Source: an uncultured Eubacteriales bacterium (GTDB taxonomy: Bacteria; Bacillota; Clostridia; Oscillospirales; CAG-272). From it: DNA of 6,974 nucleotides. The DNA lies in contig CAKRMZ010000055.1 in the NCBI GenBank assembly GCA_934365155.1, positions 1 to 6,974 on the forward strand, written 5' to 3'. Of this stretch, positions 1 to 6,958 are shown in pieces. Both the position numbers and the translations under genes were made by a program. Within the stretch, counting starts at the first letter, position 1, and every line of letters begins with the position of its first letter. The notes below the pieces were generated by a model. The model saw nothing but the letters and a program-made list of their open reading frames with translations. It searched no databases and was not told the origin of the DNA.

Positions 1-68
1 CAAGCTGATTCATTTGGCGGATTCTTTAAAATGCATTTTGTTTTTCAAATGAGAAACGGGAGACGGAA
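1..68 (+). other. Leader of dnaE, possibly carrying the 3' end of an upstream gene
   Basis: This is the region ahead of dnaE. Two + strand frames are open from the window edge. Frame 1 runs to a TGA at 70-72 that overlaps the dnaE start as ATGA. Frame 2 reads KLIHLADSLKCILFFK and stops at TGA 50-52. The frame 2 codons look more like those of the neighbouring genes. Frame 1 ends in Arg/Lys codons that are simply the dnaE ribosome binding site. Either could be the tail of a preceding gene, and neither is long enough to recognise. I see no clear promoter here, so dnaE may be transcribed from further upstream. Confidence 0.25.
58..62 (+). promoter_or_regulatory. Ribosome binding site of dnaE
   Basis: GGGAG lies 6 nt before the ATG at 69. 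That is a usable Shine-Dalgarno spacing and supports this start, which also places the PHP motif HLHSEYS at the very N-terminus, as in other DnaE proteins. Confidence 0.7.
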
Positions 69-3000
69 ATGAAGGATTTTGTACATCTGCACTTGCATAG
101 CGAATACAGTTTACTGGACGGCGCTCTCCGAGTGAAAGACATCCCTGCAGCAGCAAAAAAAGCAGGTCAATCGGCGGTGGCCTTAACGGATCACGGCGCT
201 ATGTACGGAGTGGTTCCGTTTTATGAAGCCTGCAAAGCGGAAGGTGTCAAACCGATTATAGGCTGTGAAGTATATGTGGCACCGAGAAGCCGCTTTGACA
301 GAACCCATCAAAAGGATTATCAGGGCAATCATTTGGTATTGCTGTGTAAGAATGATGTCGGCTATCATAATTTGATCCGTATGGTATCGCTTTCTTTTAC
401 CGAAGGATTTTACGGAAAGCCGCGCGTTGATATGGAATTGATAGAATCCTATCATGAGGGCCTGATTGCTCTTTCCGCGTGTCTTGCCGGATATATTCCG
501 CGTTGCCTGGCTAATGATGAATACGACACTGCAAAGGCTTATGCGCTGAAGATGCAGCAAATTTTCGGCAATGACAGCTTTTATTTGGAATTACAGGATC
601 ACGGCATCCGTTTGCAAAAACAGGTAAACCGTCAGTTGTTACGCCTTTCATCGGAGACCGGTATTCCGGTAGTAGCGACCAATGATGTTCATTATCTGAA
701 AAAAAGCGATGCGGAGAACCAAGCGATATTAACCTGCATTCAAACCAATAATGTGCTTGAAAACGGCCGTCCGTTGGGGTTTGAAACCGATGAGTTCTAT
801 TTCAAAAGCACAGAAGAAATGGCTGATTTGTTTTCGGAATGCGAACAGGCCATTGCCAATACGGTTAAAATCGCAGAAATGTGCAATTTTGATTTTGAAT
901 TCGGCCGATTGATTTTGCCCAAATTTGATTGCGGAGCAAATTTGAATCCGCAGGATGTGCTTCGGGACCTTGCTGAAAAAGGATTTGAGCAAAAAGTTTC
1001 GGAAGGGAAGATTTCCTTTGACGCTCAAAATTCAGAAGATTCCTATCGCAAACGTATGGAATATGAATTGAATATGATTGTTCAAATGGGGTATGCGGAA
1101 TATTTTTTGATTACCCACGATTTTGTGCGCTATGCGAAGGAAAATCACATTCCGGTAGGGCCGGGACGCGGCTCCGGTGCGGGAAGCCTTGTTTCGTATG
1201 CAATCGGTATTACAGATGTAGACCCGATTCGCTACGGTTTGATGTTTGAGCGTTTTTTGAATCCGGAACGGGTCAGCATGCCGGATTTTGATATTGATTT
1301 TTGCTATGATCGGCGTGGGGAAGTGATTCGTTATGTGGCAAACCGATACGGCCGCGATCATGTATGCCAAATCATTACGTTCGGAACATTAGCAGCACGA
1401 GCCGTGCTGCGGGATGTGGGACGAGCACTTGGAATGGGGTATAATGAGGTGGATGCGGTTGCGAAGTTGATTCCGCATACCCTCGGCATTACACTTTCCG
1501 AAGCCTTGCACCAAGATAATACCTTAAAAAAAATGTACGATGAAATTCCGTATGTGCATAAATTGGTCGATGTTTCTATGGCTTTGGAGGGAATGCCGAG
1601 ACACACATCCACTCATGCGGCAGGCGTTGTTATTGCGGACCGTCCGGTTTATGAATATGTGCCGTTAGCCGTTAGCGTAGATACACAGGTAACGCAATTT
1701 GACATGGATACCATTGCCAAATTGGGTCTTTTGAAGTTTGACTTTTTAGGGTTGCGGTATTTGACGATTATTTCAAGTACCGAAAAGGCAATCCGTGAAA
1801 AAGATAAAGAGTTTGATATTGAAAAGATTTCGCTGGAGGATGCCGATACCTATCAAATGATTTCCGAAGGAAAGACACTTGGTGTGTTTCAACTGGAATC
1901 GGCAGGAATGCGACAGCTTTTGACTCAGTTGCGTCCGAACGATTTGGAATCAATTGTTGCGGCAATATCCCTTTATCGTCCGGGACCGATGGAATCCATT
2001 CCTACGTATTTAGAAAACCGAAACCATCCCGAAAAAATTTCATATCTTTCCGATAAACTGAAGGATATTCTGTCCTTGACATACGGTTGTATTATTTATC
2101 AAGAGCAGGTTATGCAAATATGTCGCTCTTTGGCAGGATACTCCTTGGGACGCGCGGATATCATCCGTCGAATGATGGCAAAGAAAAAGGTTCATGAGAT
2201 GGAACGGGAACGTGAAATCTTTGTTGACGGTTTGTGCGATGAACAGGGAAATATCATTGTCCCGGGAGCGGTTCGCAACGGAGTGGAACGCAATATTGCG
2301 CTTGCTGTTTTTGATGAAATGGCCGATTTTGCCAAATATGCTTTTAATAAAAGCCATGCGGTATCGTATTCGATTTTGGCTTACCGAACGGCATACTTGA
2401 AGGCACATTATCCATGCGAATATTTTGCGTCGATTTTAACTTCGGTTTTAGGAAATGATAAAAAGGTTTCCGAGTATGTGGCGGAAGCAGAAAAAATGGG
2501 AATATCGGTTTTGGCACCGTCGGTAAATGAATCAGATTGGAATTTTTGCGTGACACGTGACCGATATGGGAAAAAGAGTATTCGTTTTGGCTTATTGGGA
2601 ATAAAAAATGTAGGGCGTAGCTTTATTGATGCTATCGTCCGGGAGCGGAAAAACGGCAGATTCCAATCGTTTGAAAATTTTGCGAGCCGTATGATTCGAG
2701 CCGATTTGAATAAAAAGTCGACGGAGGGATTGATTAAAAGCGGCGCCTTTGACGAATTTTCCACGTATCGGTCTCAACTTTATATTTCCTATGAAAAAAT
2801 AATTGAAAACGTTTCGAAAAACGAACGCGGAAATTTAAACGGACAGTTGGATATGTTTTCGGCCTCGAAGTCCAAACAACCTCTTTTGGAAAAGCAATTT
2901 GAATATCCGAACATTCCGGAATTTTCGTTTCGCGAAAAGCTTATAATGGAAAAAGAAAGCACAGGACTTTATTTTTCCGGGCATATCTTGGACGAATATT

Positions 3001-3659
3001 CCAAAGATATTGCCGCACATGCTCCGATATCATTAGAAACCGTATTGGCGGATACGGGTTCGGATTATGCTGACCGTAAAGAAAGCTCCTTGCAGGACGG
3101 CAGTTCCGTTGTTGTTTGCGGCATCGTTGGGAAAATTGCCGAAAAATCGACGCGAGGCGGTAAAAAAATGCTTTTCTTTACGCTTGAGGATCGGTATGCG
3201 GAAATAGAAGTTGTGGTTTTTTCGGCTGTTTTACAGAAATATGAGGCTGTTTTAAAGAACGGAACAGCAATATGCGCTGTCGGAGAGCTAAATCTGCGTG
3301 AAGAAGAGGATCCAAAGCTGCTTTTAAAAAGTGCACAGCCTTTAATCGAAGATGTACGATTTTCATATGTGAAAAATACCGAAAAAAAAGACTTTGAAAG
3401 GAACACGACTGATTTGAATTCTTTAGAGTCGGAACATGGATTCCGGACACTGTACCTGCGTGTGCCGGATATGCATGGAAGAGTATTTCAGAAAGCGCTT
3501 AATTTAATTGAAATTTTTTCCGGAGACCAACCTGTTGTATTTTATGATGAATCGACTCATAAATATATTAAGGCAAGCGGAATTGGAATCATGCTGACTC
3601 CGTTTGTTAAGGCTCAATTTGAATATGAGGTCGGAACCGAAAATGTAATTTTGAAGTAG
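69..3659 (+). CDS. dnaE: DNA polymerase III subunit alpha (DnaE)
   Basis: This is the catalytic subunit of a bacterial C-family replicative polymerase, extending DNA with dNTPs at the replication fork in the cytoplasm. At 1196 aa it is full length for the family (E. coli DnaE is 1160). Visible domains, in order: an N-terminal PHP domain (about 1-280) with HLHSEYS (8-14), TDHG (40-43), E67, H88, C138 and NDVH (205-208); a polymerase core with GPGRGSGAGS (364-373), PDFDID (405-410; D408 and D410 match E. coli D401 and D403) and KFDFLGL (556-562; D558 matches D555); a helix-hairpin-helix region near 838-860; a clamp-binding motif QLDMF (926-930); an OB-fold region about 1010-1095; and a C-terminal domain about 1120-1190. 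The PHP metal ligands look intact, unlike E. coli, so proofreading-type nuclease activity is possible (inference). Firmicutes usually also encode PolC, so this may share fork synthesis with it. No frameshift or intein is seen. Confidence 0.98.
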   Translation: MKDFVHLHLHSEYSLLDGALRVKDIPAAAKKAGQSAVALTDHGAMYGVVPFYEACKAEGVKPIIGCEVYVAPRSRFDRTHQKDYQGNHLVLLCKNDVGYHNLIRMVSLSFTEGFYGKPRVDMELIESYHEGLIALSACLAGYIPRCLANDEYDTAKAYALKMQQIFGNDSFYLELQDHGIRLQKQVNRQLLRLSSETGIPVVATNDVHYLKKSDAENQAILTCIQTNNVLENGRPLGFETDEFYFKSTEEMADLFSECEQAIANTVKIAEMCNFDFEFGRLILPKFDCGANLNPQDVLRDLAEKGFEQKVSEGKISFDAQNSEDSYRKRMEYELNMIVQMGYAEYFLITHDFVRYAKENHIPVGPGRGSGAGSLVSYAIGITDVDPIRYGLMFERFLNPERVSMPDFDIDFCYDRRGEVIRYVANRYGRDHVCQIITFGTLAARAVLRDVGRALGMGYNEVDAVAKLIPHTLGITLSEALHQDNTLKKMYDEIPYVHKLVDVSMALEGMPRHTSTHAAGVVIADRPVYEYVPLAVSVDTQVTQFDMDTIAKLGLLKFDFLGLRYLTIISSTEKAIREKDKEFDIEKISLEDADTYQMISEGKTLGVFQLESAGMRQLLTQLRPNDLESIVAAISLYRPGPMESIPTYLENRNHPEKISYLSDKLKDILSLTYGCIIYQEQVMQICRSLAGYSLGRADIIRRMMAKKKVHEMEREREIFVDGLCDEQGNIIVPGAVRNGVERNIALAVFDEMADFAKYAFNKSHAVSYSILAYRTAYLKAHYPCEYFASILTSVLGNDKKVSEYVAEAEKMGISVLAPSVNESDWNFCVTRDRYGKKSIRFGLLGIKNVGRSFIDAIVRERKNGRFQSFENFASRMIRADLNKKSTEGLIKSGAFDEFSTYRSQLYISYEKIIENVSKNERGNLNGQLDMFSASKSKQPLLEKQFEYPNIPEFSFREKLIMEKESTGLYFSGHILDEYSKDIAAHAPISLETVLADTGSDYADRKESSLQDGSSVVVCGIVGKIAEKSTRGGKKMLFFTLEDRYAEIEVVVFSAVLQKYEAVLKNGTAICAVGELNLREEEDPKLLLKSAQPLIEDVRFSYVKNTEKKDFERNTTDLNSLESEHGFRTLYLRVPDMHGRVFQKALNLIEIFSGDQPVVFYDESTHKYIKASGIGIMLTPFVKAQFEYEVGTENVILK

Positions 3660-3689
3660 AGGCTGAAAATCGCTATTTGCACAAAAGAA

Positions 3690-3718
3690 TTGACTTATTT
3701 CATCTTTTGCGTTAAAAT
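3690..3718 (+). promoter_or_regulatory. Sigma-A-type promoter upstream of the PBP gene (P1)
   Basis: A -35 box TTGACT (3690-3695) and a -10 box TAAAAT (3713-3718) are separated by exactly 17 bp, each one mismatch from consensus. Transcription would start near 3725, giving a leader of about 75 nt before the ATG at 3801. A short inverted repeat, GTTAA-AA-TTAAC (3711-3722), overlaps the -10 box. Whether it is an operator or chance A/T symmetry cannot be told. Confidence 0.65.
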
Positions 3719-3762
3719 TAACACATTGTTGATAGCATGCATAAAAAACAAACAAATTTCGG

Positions 3763-3771
3763 TGCTATACT
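3763..3771 (+). promoter_or_regulatory. Extended -10 promoter element upstream of the PBP gene (P2)
   Basis: TGCTATACT fits the extended -10 form TGnTATAAT with one mismatch. No -35 box is seen 16-18 bp upstream (the DNA there is an A-run), which extended -10 promoters can tolerate. Transcription would start near 3778, about 23 nt before the PBP start codon. It would act as a second, downstream promoter to P1. Confidence 0.4.
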
Positions 3772-3787
3772 GTTATTAAATGATATA

Positions 3788-3793
3788 AAAGGG
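3788..3793 (+). promoter_or_regulatory. Ribosome binding site deciding the PBP start
   Basis: AAAGGG ends 7 nt before the ATG at 3801, a normal spacing. The in-frame GTG at 3795 would be only 1 nt from it, too close for initiation. This favours ATG 3801. Confidence 0.65.
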
Positions 3794-3800
3794 TGTGTCT

Positions 3801-6506
3801 ATGAAGAAGAAAAAAATAGATATCAGTGCTATGCTTCAAAAAATTAAGCAGTTTTTTTTAAATCTCAGAAAAAAGAAAAAAGACAATCCGAAAAAGACGC
3901 GTTTTTGGTATTGGTTCTCCATGGCCATTTTGACAATCTTTTTGATTGGCTTTATTTGCGCCATAATTATAGGCGGAGCTTTTGCACTTTATGTAGTCAA
4001 GTATATTGATTCCGATATTGATATTGATATGCTCAGTACCGGACAGGCTTTGACAACAAAGATTTATTATATGGACTACTCAAACAGTGAAGAGGGAGAG
4101 CCGGTTGAGCTTGAGGACCAAAGACTGCACGGCAGCGAAAACCGCATTTGGGTATCATATAACGACATTCCCGAACATGTCTGGCAGGCTTTTGTATCAA
4201 TCGAAGATCACCGCTTCTTTCAACACGGCGGCGTGGATTGGTTCCGGACTGCTACGGCAACCTTCGGCTTTTTAACGGGACTCAGTGATTACGGCGGGTC
4301 GACGATTACCCAGCAGTTGGTAAAGAATCTGACCGGTGATACAGAGGTTACACCGCAACGTAAAGTGAAGGAGGTTCTTTGTGCGTTAAACATTGAAAGT
4401 AAAAAGTCGAAGCCGGAAATCTTAGAGATGTATCTGAACACGATTTATCTGTCGCAGGGATATTATGGTTTGCAGACAGCTTCCGTAGGATATTTTAACA
4501 AAGATGTGGGCGATTTGGATCTTTTGGAAGCCTGTGCACTGGCTGCGATTATTAAATCCCCTACCAAGTACGATCCGATTTTACATCCGGAAAATAATAA
4601 AAAACGTCGTAATGACGTTCTTTATCGTATGTTTGAGCTTGGAAAAATATCGCAGGAAGAACTGGATTATTACTACGATAAGGATTTAGCGATTGATCAG
4701 CAAAAGGATCAGGTTCAGACAAAGAGTACAACGTCTTGGTTTACGGATGCGGTTATCAGTGATGTCATTGAAGCGCTGATGGAGGAATACGGGTATTCTT
4801 ACTTGGTGGCCAGCCAAGTGCTCTATACACAGGGACTTGAGATTTACACCACGATGGATCCCGAAGTGCAGGCTATCTTAGAAGAAGTATATCAGGATGA
4901 ATCCAATTTCCCGGAAGAACAGAGCATTTTGAAGCCGGATTCTGCCATGGTAGTGATGAATCCCAAAAACGGGGATATTGTCGGCTTAGTAGGCGGAAAA
5001 GGTGAAAAAACGAAAGATCGTATATTTAACCTCGCTACCATGGCGAAACGGTCGCCCGGTTCATCGATCAAACCGATCACCGTATATGGACCCGCACTGG
5101 ATGAGGGTCTGATTACGTATGGTACGGTGTTAGATGATTCTCCTTTCCGGTATACTCAAATCGGCAGCGGCGACAGTGCTTACTGGAGCTATTGGCCGTC
5201 CAACTATCCGAATGTATTTTACGGTCTAACAACGGTGGCAGATGGTTTGCAACGTTCTGCCAACACTATTGCGGTGCGTGTCCTGGATATTTTGGGAACT
5301 CAAAAATCTTATGATTTTGCCAAAAACAAAGCAGGACTCAGCGATTTGACCGATCACTATGTTTTGGCGGACGGAACCGTAAAGAGCGATGTGAACTATG
5401 CTCCTTTGGCCTTAGGCGCTACAACGATCGGTGTTACTGTGGAGCAAATGACTGCAGCCTACAGTATGTTTGCCAATAATGGTATTTATTCCGAGCCCCG
5501 TACTTTTATTAAAGTGCTGGATAAAAACGGACGGGATTTATTAACAAACGAAGTGAAAAGCCGTATTGTTATCAGCGAAGAAACTGCCTCGATTATGACA
5601 AAAATGATGCAGAATGTTGTAAACTACGGCACAGCAGCCGAAGTAACGCTCAAATCCAGTATCAATGTTGCCGGCAAAACCGGTACCGCGGATTCGGATA
5701 CGGATCGCTGGTTTGTAGGTTATACTCCTTATTATGTAAGCGCAATTTGGTTCGGTTACCGCGAGCCGAAAACCTTAGGTAACTATTGGCGCAGCCCGCA
5801 TCTTTATTTGTGGGATAAAGCGATGACCAAAATCCATCAAAAATATATTGATGCTGCCAATAACGGCGGCGAGCCGCTGAAAAAATTCGAAACGGCAAGC
5901 GGTGTAGTAACGGCAACGTATTGCAAAGATTCCGGCAAACTTTTAACCGATGCCTGTGCGCATGATCCGCGCGGCAGCCGTGCTCAAACAGGATACTTTA
6001 CATCGGCAACTGTACCCACGGAATATTGCGATGCGCACGTGTTGGTTTTCTATGATACTTCTACCGGCGCAGTGGCTTCCAGTACATGCCCGGCAGAAAG
6101 CGTCCGTACCATAGCGCTGGTGCGGGAAACAAAACGTGATTTTCGTGTACAACTATATATTGTAGATGCACAATATATGTATCGTCAGCTGCCGGCAGGT
6201 GTGCTTCCGTCATCTTCGTCGACGGTACCGTTCTATCAAAGCATCATCCCGAGCGGAAGTTATGTCGGAACTTCCGGTGATCATCCTTATAACTGTTTCT
6301 GCTATCAACATTATACTTCTGCATCAAAACTCGGCTCTATCAGTGCAGAAGCACAGACACCTTCTGTTCCCGATCCGCCGAATACAGAAGAATCGGTTGA
6401 TACAAAGGACGTTTCTAAGGATACACAGACAAGTTCTAAGGATACATCGAAGGTTACCGATGGGTCTTTAAACGGCAAAGAAACGGGTACTGTAAGTAAT
6501 AGCTGA
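3801..6506 (+). CDS. ponA: Class A penicillin-binding protein 1A (bifunctional transglycosylase/transpeptidase)
   Basis: This enzyme polymerises lipid II into glycan strands and cross-links the peptides on the outer face of the membrane. Numbering is from ATG 3801 (901 aa). Residues 1-34 form a Lys/Arg-rich cytoplasmic tail, followed by one membrane anchor (about 35-66). The GT51 domain shows EDHRFFQHGG (135-144, catalytic E135), GGSTITQQLVKN (165-176), RKVKE (187-191), EMYLNTIYL (209-217) and LLEACALAAIIKSP (241-254). The transpeptidase domain shows SSIK (421-424, nucleophile S421), SAN (486-488) and KTGT (626-629). All key residues are present, so both activities are expected. After the catalytic domain lie a region with six cysteines (708, 719, 743, 763, 832, 834) and a low-complexity Ser/Thr/Lys/Asp tail (about 848-901). 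Two candidate promoters precede the gene. The family is certain; the symbol is the generic one for Gram-positive PBP1, and the exact paralogue is not resolved. An alternative start is GTG 3795 (+2 aa). Confidence 0.95.
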   Translation: MKKKKIDISAMLQKIKQFFLNLRKKKKDNPKKTRFWYWFSMAILTIFLIGFICAIIIGGAFALYVVKYIDSDIDIDMLSTGQALTTKIYYMDYSNSEEGEPVELEDQRLHGSENRIWVSYNDIPEHVWQAFVSIEDHRFFQHGGVDWFRTATATFGFLTGLSDYGGSTITQQLVKNLTGDTEVTPQRKVKEVLCALNIESKKSKPEILEMYLNTIYLSQGYYGLQTASVGYFNKDVGDLDLLEACALAAIIKSPTKYDPILHPENNKKRRNDVLYRMFELGKISQEELDYYYDKDLAIDQQKDQVQTKSTTSWFTDAVISDVIEALMEEYGYSYLVASQVLYTQGLEIYTTMDPEVQAILEEVYQDESNFPEEQSILKPDSAMVVMNPKNGDIVGLVGGKGEKTKDRIFNLATMAKRSPGSSIKPITVYGPALDEGLITYGTVLDDSPFRYTQIGSGDSAYWSYWPSNYPNVFYGLTTVADGLQRSANTIAVRVLDILGTQKSYDFAKNKAGLSDLTDHYVLADGTVKSDVNYAPLALGATTIGVTVEQMTAAYSMFANNGIYSEPRTFIKVLDKNGRDLLTNEVKSRIVISEETASIMTKMMQNVVNYGTAAEVTLKSSINVAGKTGTADSDTDRWFVGYTPYYVSAIWFGYREPKTLGNYWRSPHLYLWDKAMTKIHQKYIDAANNGGEPLKKFETASGVVTATYCKDSGKLLTDACAHDPRGSRAQTGYFTSATVPTEYCDAHVLVFYDTSTGAVASSTCPAESVRTIALVRETKRDFRVQLYIVDAQYMYRQLPAGVLPSSSSTVPFYQSIIPSGSYVGTSGDHPYNCFCYQHYTSASKLGSISAEAQTPSVPDPPNTEESVDTKDVSKDTQTSSKDTSKVTDGSLNGKETGTVSNS
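6413..6446 (+). repeat. In-frame 13-bp direct repeat in the PBP tail
   Basis: TTCTAAGGATACA occurs at 6413-6425 and again at 6434-6446, a 21-bp (7-codon) period. It encodes two SKDT units in the disordered C-terminal tail of the PBP. It looks like a small tandem duplication within a low-complexity wall-spanning tail. Confidence 0.7.
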
Positions 6507-6565
6507 TATCATTAATACCGCTTTGATTTGTGATGCTGTAAAAAAATGTTCTTTAAACATACGTA

Positions 6566-6580
6566 AGGAAATAATTTCCT
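6566..6580. repeat. Perfect 15-bp palindrome next to an extended -10 box
   Basis: The arms AGGAAAT (6566-6572) and ATTTCCT (6574-6580) are perfect reverse complements around one central A. The right arm's last T is the first base of the TGTTATAAT element, so the palindrome occupies the spacer between -10 and any -35. That position would suit a repressor or activator site. It could also be a weak hairpin (6-bp stem, loop TAA), but no T-run follows directly, so it is a poor terminator. Confidence 0.4.
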
Positions 6581-6588
6581 GTTATAAT
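6580..6588 (+). promoter_or_regulatory. Extended -10 element upstream of the SASP gene
   Basis: TGTTATAAT matches the vegetative extended -10 consensus exactly. No good -35 lies 16-18 bp upstream (TACGTA at 17 bp). A transcript from here would carry a leader of about 150 nt before the SASP start. Known SASP genes are normally read by the forespore sigma factor SigG, so this site may be unrelated, an additional start, or a chance match in A/T-rich DNA. Confidence 0.3.
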
Positions 6589-6596
6589 ATTTTTCC

Positions 6597-6635
6597 TTTG
6601 AAACATAATAATATCGAAGTTTCAAAAAGAAACTT
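6597..6635 (+). repeat. Two competing inverted repeats in the SASP leader region
   Basis: TTTGAAAC (6597-6604) is perfectly complementary to GTTTCAAA (6619-6626). The overlapping AAGTTTC (6617-6623) is perfectly complementary to GAAACTT (6629-6635) across an AAAAA loop. The two stems share the middle segment, so an RNA could form only one at a time. No T-run follows the second stem, so it is not a plain terminator. The stems are A/T-rich and of modest strength. Confidence 0.4.
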
Positions 6636-6710
6636 TCAAAAAATTTGATGTTTACAATTGATATATTGTCAGTGTTAAACACAAATTTTTAGTGTAGGAT
6701 TTATTATAAA

Positions 6711-6732
6711 AAAATGAGATGAATCTCATTTT
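6711..6732 (+). repeat. Near-perfect palindrome / stem-loop just before the SASP ribosome binding site
   Basis: The 10-nt arms AAAATGAGAT (6711-6720) and ATCTCATTTT (6723-6732) are exact reverse complements around a central GA. In RNA this gives a 9-bp stem with loop TGAA, ending 2 nt before AAGGAG. It could be a 5' mRNA stem-loop affecting stability or translation of the spore-protein message, or a DNA operator. As a terminator it would be weak: A/T-rich with only four T's. Confidence 0.55.
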
Positions 6733-6734
6733 AA

Positions 6735-6740
6735 AAGGAG
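6735..6740 (+). promoter_or_regulatory. Strong ribosome binding site of the SASP gene
   Basis: AAGGAG lies 7 nt before the ATG at 6748. It is the best Shine-Dalgarno match in the window and fits a highly expressed spore protein. Confidence 0.85.
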
Positions 6741-6747
6741 AACAATT

Positions 6748-6942
6748 ATGGCAAACAAATCTTTGGTTCCTGAAGCTAAAGCAGCTCTTGACAAATTTAA
6801 AATGGAAGCTGCAAGTGAAGTAGGCGTAAACCTTAAGCAGGGTTACAACGGCGATTTGACCTCTAAACAGGCTGGTTCTGTTGGTGGTCAGATGGTCAAG
6901 AAGATGATAGAGAGCTACGAGAATACGATTAAGAACCGCTAA
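6748..6942 (+). CDS. Alpha/beta-type small acid-soluble spore protein
   Basis: Proteins of this family coat and protect DNA in the dormant spore, shifting it towards an A-like form and limiting UV and heat damage. They are degraded at germination by the protease GPR to supply amino acids. At 64 aa the length is typical. The second family signature, K-Q-A-G-S-V-G-G-Q-M-V-K-K-M-I (40-54), fits fully. The first, around K-M-E-A-A-S-E-V-G-V (18-27), fits except for Ala21, where Ile, Leu or Val is usual just after the GPR cleavage Glu (E20). Codon use (many GCT, GGT, CTT, AAC) differs from dnaE and suggests selection for high expression. SigG control in the forespore is expected from the family, but I cannot point to a convincing SigG promoter. 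These genes occur as several paralogues per genome, so I give no ssp letter. Confidence 0.96.
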   Translation: MANKSLVPEAKAALDKFKMEAASEVGVNLKQGYNGDLTSKQAGSVGGQMVKKMIESYENTIKNR

Positions 6943-6958
6943 AGGGAAAGAAAAGAAG

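Noticed and set aside
2194..2400. Plus-strand open frame of 68 codons inside dnaE
   Set aside because: It is out of frame within the conserved polymerase core, and its translation resembles nothing known.
3660..3689. Intrinsic terminator after dnaE
   Set aside because: I found no stem followed by a T-run between the dnaE stop and the PBP promoter.
183..3755. Many open frames of 60-125 codons on the minus strand across dnaE
   Set aside because: They lie antisense to a clearly conserved gene, lack ribosome binding sites that I can see, and their translations show no recognisable domain. They are shadows of dnaE codon structure.
3795..3800. GTG start two codons upstream of the PBP ATG
   Set aside because: It overlaps the end of the Shine-Dalgarno region (1 nt spacing), while ATG 3801 has a normal 7-nt spacing.
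6166..6471. Plus-strand 101-codon frame overlapping the PBP C-terminus
   Set aside because: It is fully inside the PBP gene in another frame, and its Ile/Arg/His-rich translation shows no motif. The PBP frame here is supported by continuity with the catalytic domains.
6540..6560. Possible minus-strand terminator: ATGTT/AACAT hairpin beside an A7 run
   Set aside because: The stem is only 5 bp and A/T-rich, and no minus-strand gene is present to terminate.
6535..6708. SigG promoter for the SASP gene (candidates CATACGTA at 6558 and TATTATA at 6702)
   Set aside because: Neither has an acceptable SigG -35 sequence at 17-18 bp. SigG control is expected from the family, but I cannot place it.
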